Assembly (NCBI RefSeq): GCF_036894955.1
Contig: NZ_CP145905.1
Coordinates: 5,436,001 to 5,500,000, forward strand
Length of the DNA: 64,000 nucleotides
Direction: 5' to 3'
Source of the DNA: Paenibacillus sp. KS-LC4
GTDB taxonomy: Bacteria; Bacillota; Bacilli; Paenibacillales; Paenibacillaceae
The position numbers and the translations under genes are program-made. Shown piece by piece: positions 42,492 to 51,710 of the stretch. Positions within the stretch are counted from its first letter, which is position 1. Each line of letters begins with the position of its first letter. The notes beneath the pieces were generated by a model, which was not told where the DNA came from, made no database searches, and saw nothing but the letters and a program-made list of their open reading frames with translations.

Positions 42492-44489
42492 TCATTCAGG
42501 CATAGCGAACACAGCAAGCTGTCCGTCACGGTTTAAGCTCAGGACAGGGCGGCCATGCTCTCCTATGCTGACGCTCCATTCAGAGGTCTTCAACTGCTGC
42601 GTTCCTAGAGATGGCTTCATCACCGTAATAAACCAAGCACCAGCATGTTCTGTTGTCAGCAAGCCCTGAAGCACCTTCAGCGGCTGCATCTTCATTTGGT
42701 GAACCGATTCCCAGCTGTCCTCCACGTCGAGCTCCAGCTCCGGCGGCCCAAATACGAGCAGCTCGCACGTCAGTGGCGAAGTAGAAGCAGCTTCTACTCC
42801 GTTGAACAAGCCGCTGCCTTTAGCATAGTAGCAGGCAGGATGATCAAGGGGATGCTTCTGATCATTCGAAGCACCGCTGTCCGTTGCCAGTCTTCGCGTC
42901 TCCCACTCTAGCAGCCTAGTATGCAGCCGATGCTGATACGTATGCTCGCCAGTACCAATCAGGCGATCATAAATAACCCATTCTCCGCTATTCAGAAACC
43001 ATAAGGCGCGCCTGTGCGTTACGCCACGGGATGCATAGCCGTCATGCTCCGCGCAAATCATTTGCTGCTCCGGCTCCCAAGCGATTAAGGAAACAGCAGC
43101 TTCTGGCACCCCCCATCTTTGGGTACGCAAGTAAGGCGTCTGATCCAGCCCGTCTACGAGAACGGTATTATGGGCGGAGGTGCTTTTGAAATAACGGCGC
43201 CACGGATTTTCCATATAGGTGTACGTGCCCGGATCGACGAACAATGCTTCGCCATAGGCGCACCATTCAAAGGACAACGCGTCGGCATGTCCATGAGGGC
43301 CGCCAAGTGCAGCGGCATCGAAGATGAGCTGCTGCTCCGAATCGCCAAGCCCATAATAGCCTGCTGCCGGAAAAGCAAACGGCAGCCGCTCCTGTGTATG
43401 GACATCGAGCAACGCTCCTGCCCCGATTGCCGTTGAATCGGGCGGAGATGCTGCTGCTTGCGACTGCGATGCTGCTTCTGGCGATTTAGCCGCCGCTGCC
43501 AGCAGACGGTCGATCGCCTCAGGGCCGACCGTCCAAAACTGCTCATACAGCTGATCCTTCAGCAGCAGCCCCGGACGATTATCATACAGAGCCGCCGCAT
43601 TCAAATCTGGCGGCTGATTCGCGAAGGAATCGGCAAACGGCGCCATGCTGCCGTCCTGCCTGATCATCAGGCTTGCGAAGCGCGTCATGCCAGCCACAAT
43701 ACGCTCATATTCCTCGGAGAACGCAAGTCCACGCTTTTTCGCCATAACGGCACAATCAACGAACAGCTCCAGCGATACCATATGGTAGTGCGGCGTAAGC
43801 TCCGAATGGACGCCATCTTGCAGCACCTGCACGCGGATGCATTCCTCCAGCCGCTTCATCGCTATGCTGCGCCATTCCTCGCTTTCCTCCCAAGAAACAA
43901 ACGTCAGTCCCGCGCCTAGCAGCCCGATCATATGCATAATCGAATGATTGATTTCAATGCTCGCTTTATAGGTAGAGAGAAACCAGGCATGCTCCTCCAC
44001 CGATTGAAGAAACCGCTGCTTCGCCTCGCCACTCCAGCTTTCCGATTCATCGAAAAAATGATAGGCATATATCCATTGGCGCAGCCTGAGACCCGTTTCC
44101 AGCAGTCGCCACGGACCCGGCCTTTGAAAATAGGTCAGCTCCTCCTCCGGCAAATTTCTCGGACAAGGCTGCGTATCGATCCAGCCTAAAATATGCTCCA
44201 GCGCCTTAGCCGCATATTTCTCGTCCCCTGTGCACGCATAGGCGGTGCCTAAGGAGCGAAGATGCTTAAAGCGATTAATGCCCCATGTAAATTCCTTGTC
44301 CCCGGTTGGGTTGTAAAGCCAATTAATGGGCTGGCCCAAATCAATTTCAAGCCCTTTCCAAATGACAGGCTTATCCTCGCACCAGCGATTCGCCTCGGCA
44401 ATCGCAGCGGCAGCCTGCTGTGGAAAACGCTGCTTAAAGCCTGCTCCCCAATCGCTTCTCTGCTTCGGCCTAAAATACAAATGATCCAT
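42492..44489 (-). CDS. Heparinase II/III-like polysaccharide lyase
   Basis: A 665-residue protein with the two-part heparinase II/III layout: an N-terminal alpha/alpha toroid (about 1-330; FTWGINRFKHLRSLG, NHSIMHMIGLLGAGL with catalytic-region Asn-His, HSELTPHYHMVSLELF) and a C-terminal beta-sandwich (about 360-660; GGPHGHADALSFEW with a conserved His, VDPGTYTY, SAHNTVLVDGLDQ). Such enzymes cleave uronate-containing glycans such as heparin-like, hyaluronan-like or alginate-like chains by beta-elimination. No signal peptide, so it should act on oligosaccharides imported by the adjacent ABC transporter. Preceded by a hairpin that separates it from the binding-protein gene. The substrate cannot be told. 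Confidence 0.87.
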   Translation of the reverse strand: MDHLYFRPKQRSDWGAGFKQRFPQQAAAAIAEANRWCEDKPVIWKGLEIDLGQPINWLYNPTGDKEFTWGINRFKHLRSLGTAYACTGDEKYAAKALEHILGWIDTQPCPRNLPEEELTYFQRPGPWRLLETGLRLRQWIYAYHFFDESESWSGEAKQRFLQSVEEHAWFLSTYKASIEINHSIMHMIGLLGAGLTFVSWEESEEWRSIAMKRLEECIRVQVLQDGVHSELTPHYHMVSLELFVDCAVMAKKRGLAFSEEYERIVAGMTRFASLMIRQDGSMAPFADSFANQPPDLNAAALYDNRPGLLLKDQLYEQFWTVGPEAIDRLLAAAAKSPEAASQSQAAASPPDSTAIGAGALLDVHTQERLPFAFPAAGYYGLGDSEQQLIFDAAALGGPHGHADALSFEWCAYGEALFVDPGTYTYMENPWRRYFKSTSAHNTVLVDGLDQTPYLRTQRWGVPEAAVSLIAWEPEQQMICAEHDGYASRGVTHRRALWFLNSGEWVIYDRLIGTGEHTYQHRLHTRLLEWETRRLATDSGASNDQKHPLDHPACYYAKGSGLFNGVEAASTSPLTCELLVFGPPELELDVEDSWESVHQMKMQPLKVLQGLLTTEHAGAWFITVMKPSLGTQQLKTSEWSVSIGEHGRPVLSLNRDGQLAVFAMPE

Positions 44490-44532
44490 TTAAGCACGCG
44501 CTCCTTTACTCTCTACTTGTCCCTATATTTTA

Positions 44533-44566
44533 AAAGCAGGGGCTGCCCGCAGGCAGCCCCTCTTTC
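44533..44566 (-). terminator. Hairpin between the binding-protein and lyase genes
   Basis: GGGGCTGCC and GGCAGCCCC are exact complements around a four-base loop; on the minus strand TGCTTTT follows. It sits inside the operon, so it probably reduces, rather than stops, transcription into the lyase genes, or protects the 3' end of the highly expressed binding-protein message. Confidence 0.7.
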
Positions 44567-44581
44567 CCTACAGCTATACGG

Positions 44582-45997
44582 CTACTGGCCGAGCGAGCCT
44601 TGCAGGCTCTTGGCGCTGAACGACGGATTGGCCTGAATATTGGTCAACCCCTCCGTACGAGCCGCTGCTAGCGCTTTGTTGTATCTCGCATTCAAATCCT
44701 TAATTACAGCATCCAAGTCCTGATTGCTGGTCAAAATGTATTCAATGAATACATCGCTTGCTTTTTTGCCTTCCAGCTTCGTTTCTGTAACCGAAATCGG
44801 AGTTGCTGGATAGATGCCGTCATATTTTGTTGGAAGGAAGCCCTCGATGCCCTTCAGTTCAGGCTTGCCTGCTGCTTCATTCACATAAGGCAGAACGGAA
44901 AGTCCAAGGCCCTTCTCTTGATATTCCTTACGAAGCTCTGTGTTGTACAGGTATTCTAAAAACTTCACAGCTGCAGCTTGCTTGTCCGATTGTGCATTGA
45001 TTCCGATATAACCGCCTGCATTAACCCAAGTTACACCGTTGATTTGACCATCCTTCGTCGGTACAAGCGTTGATGACCAGTTGATTTCTGTCGGGAATTG
45101 CGACGTGTAGACTGCCGGCTCACTGGAGTGGTTCACATACATCGCGATTTTGCCTTGTGCAAACTGGGCGCGAAGCGGATCAATATCCAGTGCTTCAGCG
45201 CCAGGAATCATGCTGCCATCTACTTTCATTTGGTGAAGCGCCTGTGCAATATCACGGTACATGCCGAAATCAAATTCTCCGGTTTGGTAGTTAAAGCCCT
45301 CGTGGCTTGTTCCCGAGCTGAGCGAGCCCGATGCAAATGCTGGACGCGTAAAGCCGGAGCCATTTTTGAAATTGCTGGCGAAGCCGTAAATGCCTTCAGC
45401 CTTGCCTTGCTCTGTTACTTTTTTCGCAATCTCAACCATTTCGTCAAGCGTCTTTGGCGGCTCTGTGTAGCCAGCCTTCTCCAGCAGGTCTACATTGTAC
45501 AGCAGGCGCCAGAACTGGCCTGTGTTTGGAAGCGTATACACATGTCCGTCTTTTGTATAAACATCCTCTACCAGCAAACCGTCGAATTTCGCTAAAAACT
45601 CTTTGCTGAGCAGCGTATCAAGTGGAGCAAAATAGCCTTTGCTTACATAAGTCTGAAAGTCACCGCTGCGGAAAATGTCTGGAGCCTGGTTGCTTGCGAA
45701 TGCAACCTCAATCGCCTGATTGTAGTTATCCGCCATAACCTTCATTTCTACTTCAATGTTATCTGTATTCGTTTCGTTATATTTGTCTACCTTCTCCTGC
45801 ATATAATCCATGTCATGACGATCTATTGTCCAATAGGAAATTTTCGTCTTTGCTGCGCTGCTTGCACCGTCTGTACCCGCGCTTGCTTCTGGTGCGGCAT
45901 TCGTTCCGTTACCCGTTGAACAAGCTCCCAGCATCAAAGCCATTACCAGCAAGCTGCAAAGCAGAAACGAGCGTTTCGTTGAAAATCTTTTTTTCAT
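44582..45997 (-). CDS. Sugar ABC transporter substrate-binding lipoprotein (family 1)
   Basis: About 471 residues. A lipoprotein signal ends in the lipobox LGAC at about 24-27, so the mature protein is tethered to the outer face of the membrane by a lipid on Cys. The body has the family 1 binding-protein fold: KISYWTIDRHDMDYM, APDIFRSGDFQTYV, YTLPNTGQFWRLLYNVD, QFAQGKIAMYVNHSSEP. It would capture the oligosaccharide and deliver it to the two permeases encoded upstream. ATG 45997 follows GGGGAGGT; a longer frame begins nine codons earlier. The 140-bp gap upstream may carry a second promoter. Confidence 0.9.
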   Translation of the reverse strand: MKKRFSTKRSFLLCSLLVMALMLGACSTGNGTNAAPEASAGTDGASSAAKTKISYWTIDRHDMDYMQEKVDKYNETNTDNIEVEMKVMADNYNQAIEVAFASNQAPDIFRSGDFQTYVSKGYFAPLDTLLSKEFLAKFDGLLVEDVYTKDGHVYTLPNTGQFWRLLYNVDLLEKAGYTEPPKTLDEMVEIAKKVTEQGKAEGIYGFASNFKNGSGFTRPAFASGSLSSGTSHEGFNYQTGEFDFGMYRDIAQALHQMKVDGSMIPGAEALDIDPLRAQFAQGKIAMYVNHSSEPAVYTSQFPTEINWSSTLVPTKDGQINGVTWVNAGGYIGINAQSDKQAAAVKFLEYLYNTELRKEYQEKGLGLSVLPYVNEAAGKPELKGIEGFLPTKYDGIYPATPISVTETKLEGKKASDVFIEYILTSNQDLDAVIKDLNARYNKALAAARTEGLTNIQANPSFSAKSLQGSLGQ

Positions 45998-46134
45998 CTG
46001 TCGTACCTCCCCTTTGTTTGGCAAGCGGCGTTCAAGTGTTGACTACCACCCAGCCCCTCCTGCTGACCTCATTGTAGCACCGTTGTCCGCCTGCCCATGA
46101 AGGACAAAAACACGATTATGGGAGGGCAAAATGA

Positions 46135-47766
46135 CTATGATTGTGCTTCCGGTTCCGCGCTTTCGTATTTGCTGCGAAATTCCGTAGGCGTAAGCCCCGT
46201 ATGCTTTTTGAACAGCTCGGTAAAATACGGACGGTCCCGATAGCCAAGCTCATACGTTATATCCTGTACTTGCAGCCCTTCCAGCAGCAGCTCCTTTGCC
46301 TTGTCCATTCGTGCGGAGGTGACATATTGCATGAATGTCATTCCGGTCTCTTTTTTAAACAAATTGGAAAAATAGCTCGGGCTCAAGTGGACGACATTCG
46401 CGCATTCCTGTACTGTCAAGTCGCTGCCGAGACGGCCGCCCACATAATTCATAGCCTGATGAATGAGCTGGCCGACATTGTTTTTCTGGCGCTTCTGGAG
46501 CCAGTCACAGCCGGTCAGTCCGAGCTCCAACACATCGTTAATCAGCTCGGAGGTAGATAAATACCGGCCTTTCTTAATCATGCTCAGCCGTTCATCAAGC
46601 CATATGCGCTGCTTGCTGTCCGCCTTCTCGGCAATGACGCGGTAAATGGAGAAGGCCAGTCCATAAAACAAATTGGTCATCACTTCTGGATCAGGCGGCG
46701 TCGGATAACGCAGGCATTCCTCGGAAATGCTCTCCAGCAGCTTCTCCGTCCCTTCCCGGTTGCCTGAGCGCAAGCAATAGAGCAGTTCCACCTCCTTATC
46801 TGCGGAATAATGGGGTGAAATATGATTTTGCCGTTCAATATCGCTATAGGAGATGACACAGCCACTGCCGGAATAAAACTGATAGCTGAGCGCTGTTTTC
46901 GCCTGATTATAGGAAAGAGCGATTTCGCTGATGCCTTCCACGCAGCTTCCGACGCCAATGGAAATGTCCCGCTTCGCGTAGCGATTCACATTATCCCGGC
47001 ACTCCTCCGCCAGCGCCAGCATACCTACCTCCTCATTAGGGTTCAGCAATATGACAAATTGGCCCAAATGCTCTCGAAATACGATGCCCTTCGCCCGTTT
47101 TTTAATCGTTTCCTCCATTATGTTTTGTACGGCGAAGCGGGTTAGCTCCACTTCCCGCACGGATAGCGGGGAATGCTCGTCCATTAGCCCCTCGATCTGC
47201 ACAGACATCGCTACGAAACAGCGGGTATCCATATCGATGCTTAGAAATTCCCACTTGTCATGCGCCCGCTCGGGCAGCTCATCATGCCGGATCAGCAGTC
47301 GGAAATACTCTTGGCGCAAATAGGGCAAGCTTTCCCTCACCTTACGCTCCAGCGTCAGCCGGTCCAGCTGCTCCAGCTGCTGCGTTTCAATCTGTGCTTT
47401 AGCGCGCAGCACAACGTCAACAATTTGCTGCGTCGTAAACGGCTTAACCAAATAATCGAACGCTCCCAGTCTCACTGATTCCTGAGCATAGGTGAAGTCG
47501 GTATAGCCGCTGAAAAAAATAACCTTGGCCTCCGGCTCTCCACTTTCCTTCAGCTCACGAATCATATCAATGCCGGTTCGCATCGGCATCCGAATGTCGG
47601 TCAGTACAATATGCGGATGCTTCTCTTTAATAAGCTGCAAGCCATCATGGCCGTTAGAAGCCGTGCCCACAATTTGAATGCCATGCTCCTTCCAAGGTAT
47701 CTTTGATACGATTCCATCAATGACCGTCTTTACATCATCTATGATGCACATCGTAATTTGACTCAT
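46135..47766 (-). CDS. YesN-type response regulator with AraC DNA-binding domain
   Basis: A 543-residue regulator. The receiver domain (about 1-125) has the phosphoacceptor Asp near 57 in IVLTDIRMPMRTGID and the Lys in YLVKPF. A helical linker region of 250 residues follows, then an AraC-type double helix-turn-helix at about 435-535 (LGSDLTVQECANVVHLSPSYFSNLFKKETG cut, YELGYRDRPYFTELFKKHTGLTP cut). It probably activates the transporter/lyase operon when phosphorylated by the partner kinase, whose gene overlaps its start by 4 bp. Local control by an extracellular sugar is the usual design. Confidence 0.92.
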   Translation of the reverse strand: MSQITMCIIDDVKTVIDGIVSKIPWKEHGIQIVGTASNGHDGLQLIKEKHPHIVLTDIRMPMRTGIDMIRELKESGEPEAKVIFFSGYTDFTYAQESVRLGAFDYLVKPFTTQQIVDVVLRAKAQIETQQLEQLDRLTLERKVRESLPYLRQEYFRLLIRHDELPERAHDKWEFLSIDMDTRCFVAMSVQIEGLMDEHSPLSVREVELTRFAVQNIMEETIKKRAKGIVFREHLGQFVILLNPNEEVGMLALAEECRDNVNRYAKRDISIGVGSCVEGISEIALSYNQAKTALSYQFYSGSGCVISYSDIERQNHISPHYSADKEVELLYCLRSGNREGTEKLLESISEECLRYPTPPDPEVMTNLFYGLAFSIYRVIAEKADSKQRIWLDERLSMIKKGRYLSTSELINDVLELGLTGCDWLQKRQKNNVGQLIHQAMNYVGGRLGSDLTVQECANVVHLSPSYFSNLFKKETGMTFMQYVTSARMDKAKELLLEGLQVQDITYELGYRDRPYFTELFKKHTGLTPTEFRSKYESAEPEAQS

Positions 47767-49544
47767 TCGTTTATCACCTCTTGAATAGGAATGATTAGCT
47801 TAACGGAGGTTTGCACGCCCGGCTCGCTTTCAAGCTCTATGGAAGCCTTATAGCCGTAATACAGCGACAATCTTGTCCTTACGTTCACTAATGCATAGCT
47901 CGTGCGCTCCACCACTGGACCATTCAGCATTTTTTCCACTCGCTGGGCATCCATGCCAATCCCATTGTCCGTGACGGTCAGCACCAGCAAGCCCTTTGCA
48001 GCATCGGCCTCCGCCTCAATTCGGATTATCCCCTCATGGGGCAGCTCCTGAAAGCCGTGCAAAATAGAATTTTCCACCAGCGGCTGCAGCAAAATTTTAA
48101 GCACAGGAGTATCCAGCAGCTTCTCATCGACCGTCTGTATGCTGTACCTAAACAAATCCGGATAGCACATTTCCTGCAAATTTAAATATTGCGCCACATG
48201 CTCCAGTTCCTGCCGCAGCGTCGTAATTTCCCGGCCATTGTTCAGGCCCAGCCGGAACAGCAGGGACAGCGAAACAATCATGCCGCTGACCGCCTGCTGC
48301 TCCTCCATCTCGCTTTTCCAATAAATTGTATTTAACGTATTGTACAAAAAATGAGGATCAATCTGCGCCTGCAGCGCTTTAATTTCCGATTTGCGCTTGT
48401 CCTGCTCGGATGCTTTAACCTCTTCAATTAATTCGCCAATTTGCTCCATCATCCGGTTAAACTTGTGGCCAACCTGACTAATTTCATCCTCAAATGCGCT
48501 CTCAAACCTGACATCAAGCTTATTGTGCTCAACCTTCATCATGAGATTACGCAGCTTGAACAGCGGCTTTAGCAGCAGCTCCGACAGCATGCTGGACATG
48601 ACCAGCGCCAGTACGACGCAGCCGCCCATAATCGTAAGAATCGTCCAGCGCATGCGCTGGACAGGCTCCAGCAGCTCCGACTTGGATTGATAGCCGATCA
48701 ATACCCAATCTGGATTCATCCCAAGCGCAGCATAATTAAGCAAATAAGCGTCACCGCTCTGGCTTATATATTCAAAGTTTCCTCGGGCGCTGGAACCGAC
48801 CCGCTCATAAATTTGTTGATTGCTTTGCGGGATGCCTTCCGTAGAAGCAAGAACCTCCTTGCCAGTCCGATCCACGACGAGCTGCTGAAGGCTGGCGCTC
48901 TGCATATCCGCCTGAATGAGATCCAGTAAAATATCCTCGCGAATGTTGACTACGACATACACACCGGGCAGCTGGATATCAAAAAACGGTTTAATGATTA
49001 AGGTAATAACAGAGCTTCTCCGGCTGAACAGCTCATCTGCATGTCCCGGCACCCATAGCTTGCTCCATCTTTCCTTGGTATCCATTATCTTCTGATTAAT
49101 AATCGTATTCTCAAAATCGCGGCCCGGGCTGCGCCGATTTCCCGTTGGATAAAAATCACCGAGCGGCGTATGCACCAGCACGGAGTCAATGGACTGCTCA
49201 GCCAGCATCAGCTGGGCAAAGGGCGTTTGCAGCTCGGAAAGCCGATTATAATATTCCTTCTTGCTGCTTGACTGCACATCCTTCAGCGTTCGTTGGAAGG
49301 GCTCGCCCATCATGAGGGTGGAGACGAGCACGACGATATTTTTCAAGCGCTCATCCAGCACCCTCGCCGACTTATTGAGCGTATCCTGACTGGTCTTCGT
49401 TGCCTGTGATTCCATTTCACGAGAAAAAGACACGGAAACATAAGTTCCCGTGACCGATATACATACGACGGTTAATAAAACGAACGAAACCCACAGCCGT
49501 CTTTTTAGCGACATTTTTCGAAATATACGTTTCATGCTGTTCAT
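47763..49544 (-). CDS. YesM-type sensor histidine kinase
   Basis: A 593-residue kinase. TM1 near 12-32, an extracellular sensor domain of the Cache type (about 35-290), TM2 near 295-318, HAMP (about 320-370), a His_kinase motif around 400 with the phosphorylated His in DPHFLYNTLNTIYW, and a HATPase domain (about 470-590; VENSILHGF N-box, DNGIGM G1 box). It senses a sugar or the loaded binding protein outside the cell. Its stop overlaps the regulator start in an ATGA arrangement. Confidence 0.92.
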   Translation of the reverse strand: MNSMKRIFRKMSLKRRLWVSFVLLTVVCISVTGTYVSVSFSREMESQATKTSQDTLNKSARVLDERLKNIVVLVSTLMMGEPFQRTLKDVQSSSKKEYYNRLSELQTPFAQLMLAEQSIDSVLVHTPLGDFYPTGNRRSPGRDFENTIINQKIMDTKERWSKLWVPGHADELFSRRSSVITLIIKPFFDIQLPGVYVVVNIREDILLDLIQADMQSASLQQLVVDRTGKEVLASTEGIPQSNQQIYERVGSSARGNFEYISQSGDAYLLNYAALGMNPDWVLIGYQSKSELLEPVQRMRWTILTIMGGCVVLALVMSSMLSELLLKPLFKLRNLMMKVEHNKLDVRFESAFEDEISQVGHKFNRMMEQIGELIEEVKASEQDKRKSEIKALQAQIDPHFLYNTLNTIYWKSEMEEQQAVSGMIVSLSLLFRLGLNNGREITTLRQELEHVAQYLNLQEMCYPDLFRYSIQTVDEKLLDTPVLKILLQPLVENSILHGFQELPHEGIIRIEAEADAAKGLLVLTVTDNGIGMDAQRVEKMLNGPVVERTSYALVNVRTRLSLYYGYKASIELESEPGVQTSVKLIIPIQEVINE

Positions 49545-49577
49545 CGCCTCAATGCCTATGGAGTTGATTAGCCTTTA

Positions 49578-50414
49578 TTAGCCCTTAACCGAGCCAACTG
49601 TAACCTGCATAAAGGAACGGTTCGCGAAAACATAAACGATGAGCAGAGGGAAAATCGAAATACATGCCCCTGCGAGCATCAATTGATTTTCAACCGCAGC
49701 TCCTGCCCCGTAGCGCAAATTCGCAAGTCCCACCGGCAAGGTCTGCAGATCAGGCCGCGACAGGGAAAAGACGAGCGGCAAAATATATTCATTCCAAGCG
49801 TTACGGAAGGTAAATAGCGATACAACCGCCAGAGCTGGACGCAGCAGCGGCAAAATAATGAGCCAGAAGGTGGAGTAGAAATTACAGCCATCTATAAGCG
49901 CCGCTTCATCGAGCTCCCGGGGAATGCCGCGGAAAAAGCCAATGACCATAAAAAACGCAGTCGCATGGGCGCTAATTAGAATGATTATGACACCCCATAG
50001 CGATTTCTGCAAACCGATGGAAACCATCAAATCGAACTGCGGACGAAGCACGACGGCACCGATGGAAATAAACAAAGTGAACGATTGCAGCAATATAAAT
50101 AGCTTCTTACCCTTGAAAGCTACTCGGTCAACCGCATAGGCTGCCATTGAGGATACGAGCAGCGTGCCCACTGTAGCAAACACGGCTACATACAAGCTAT
50201 TGAAGGTATAAGCGGAGAAATCCGCTTGAGTCCAAGCCTGCAAATAGTTTTTAAATTGCCAGGTGGAAGGGAAGAATGTCGCTCCCGTAGTCAGCTCCAG
50301 GTTGGTCTTGAAGGAGCCGAACAGCGCAATTACGATTGGAAAAAGCATCAAGGCTGCCGTAACAAGCAGCAGCAGCCATACTGGCGTGCGTACGATTATT
50401 TTGCGAATGGTCAT
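49578..50414 (-). CDS. Sugar ABC transporter permease, MalG/YesQ type
   Basis: A 278-residue permease with six helices and the EAA loop (RGIPRELDEAALIDGCNFYSTFW cut) near 185-205, typical of binding-protein-dependent sugar permeases (CUT1 family). It pairs with the permease encoded 14 bp upstream. No ATPase is encoded nearby; in Firmicutes a shared MsmX-type ATPase generally serves such transporters. Confidence 0.92.
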   Translation of the reverse strand: MTIRKIIVRTPVWLLLLVTAALMLFPIVIALFGSFKTNLELTTGATFFPSTWQFKNYLQAWTQADFSAYTFNSLYVAVFATVGTLLVSSMAAYAVDRVAFKGKKLFILLQSFTLFISIGAVVLRPQFDLMVSIGLQKSLWGVIIILISAHATAFFMVIGFFRGIPRELDEAALIDGCNFYSTFWLIILPLLRPALAVVSLFTFRNAWNEYILPLVFSLSRPDLQTLPVGLANLRYGAGAAVENQLMLAGACISIFPLLIVYVFANRSFMQVTVGSVKG

Positions 50415-50428
50415 GATCGTTCCCCCTC

Positions 50429-51319
50429 TTAATAAACGTTATTAAGTTTTTTCGACATCCAGAAATACAGCCATGTGACGATACCGACAATAACAGCCGT
50501 TGTGAAGCCGACCGCGCTGCCGTAGCCGATATTTTGCACGGAGGTGCCTGACGTCGTCAATGGGAAGAACAGCTTGTACAGGTATAAATACATAACCTCG
50601 GTTTTGCCGAAAGGACCGCCCTCCGTCAATACCATAATGCTCTCATAGCCTTTAAGCGACGTTGTAATCGCCAGCATAATAATCATTTGCAGGACAGGGC
50701 CGAGCATAGGAATCGTAATGTACCACATCCGCTGCACCGGATTTACACCATCAAGCGATGCCGCTTCATACACATCCTCAGGAATATTCTGAAGTCCCGC
50801 AATAAAGAGCAGCATATAGTTGCCGACTGCCCCCCACACCGCAATAATGACGATTGTCGTCATCGCATTCGCAGCACCCAGCCAGTCTACTGGAGCAGAT
50901 ACGATGTTTAGCTTCATTAAATACTGATTGATAATCCCGTTGTAGGAGTTGAACACAATATAGAAGACGATGGACATAACTGAGGCGCTGAATATCGTTG
51001 GCAGGAAAAAAACCGCCCGAAACAGATGCCGTCCCCGCAGCTTCCGATTCAAAATAACCGCCAGTATAAGCGATAACGGAAGCGTAATGATTAATTTTCC
51101 ACCCGCATAGATGAAAGTATTCAGAACGGAGTGCCAGAACTCGACATCCCTTCCCACTCGCGCAAAGTTCTCAAGACCGATAAATTTCGGCGTGCCAAAC
51201 CCTTGATAGTCGAAAAACATATATCGAAGCGCCCATACAACCGGATAAATACCGAGCGCCATAGTTAGAAAAAAGCTTGGAAAGCTGAACAAATACGCCC
51301 CGATTCGATTTTTATGCAT
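50429..51319 (-). CDS. Sugar ABC transporter permease, MalF/YesP type
   Basis: A 296-residue CUT1-family permease with six helices; the EAA loop reads VYEAASLDGVNPVQRMWYITIP (cut) near 195-215. It begins the transporter/lyase operon: permease, permease, kinase, regulator, binding protein, lyase, unknown protein, cupin. GGGGAGATGA precedes the ATG. A TATACAAT element lies about 40 bp upstream but its -35 is unclear. Confidence 0.92.
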   Translation of the reverse strand: MHKNRIGAYLFSFPSFFLTMALGIYPVVWALRYMFFDYQGFGTPKFIGLENFARVGRDVEFWHSVLNTFIYAGGKLIITLPLSLILAVILNRKLRGRHLFRAVFFLPTIFSASVMSIVFYIVFNSYNGIINQYLMKLNIVSAPVDWLGAANAMTTIVIIAVWGAVGNYMLLFIAGLQNIPEDVYEAASLDGVNPVQRMWYITIPMLGPVLQMIIMLAITTSLKGYESIMVLTEGGPFGKTEVMYLYLYKLFFPLTTSGTSVQNIGYGSAVGFTTAVIVGIVTWLYFWMSKKLNNVY

Positions 51320-51610
51320 GCCTTCATCTCCCCTTCTTTTGTAGCTTCATTGTATAGGATGCCGCCCTCCATACGGGATGGGGCAATCAATGAAGCTGGG
51401 GGGACGAAACGACTATTGTCGCTGCTGTCGTACGGACATGGAGTGAAGGGGCGCGTGAGGGGACATACTTATTTTAGAGATTCCAATTACGACGCTGCTT
51501 CAGCAATGGCGGGCTGGGCTTGTTCATCAAGCGTACGAAAGCCCCTAATGTAGAAGGGAAAAGAGCGGCTTATGTCTTCTCGCGAAGGAAAGGATACACT
51601 TTATTCTCTG
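51320..51610. other. Intergenic region with the transporter operon promoter zone
   Basis: About 290 bp between convergent-pointing neighbours. The minus-strand promoter of the transporter operon should be within 51330-51420. A short plus-strand open frame at 51314-51553 has no ribosome site and no recognised motif. Confidence 0.4.
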
Positions 51611-51655
51611 CAAAAAAGAAGCTGTCCTTACGGCCTATATAGCCAAGGACAACTC
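51611..51655 (-). terminator. Terminator of the imine-reductase-like operon
   Basis: On the minus strand GTTGTCCTT and AAGGACAGC form a stem with inner GGC/GCC pairing, followed by TTCTTTTTT. It is 60 bp past the dehydrogenase stop. Confidence 0.8.
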
Positions 51656-51710
51656 TTTCTGTTTTAAACGATGGTATATGTGTTTATTTTTTTGTGTTAT
51701 GGCACTTTGT

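Noticed and set aside
51314-51553. 79-codon plus-strand open frame in the region between the transporter and dehydrogenase operons.
   Set aside because: No ribosome site, no recognised motif; it overlaps the start of the permease gene on the other strand.
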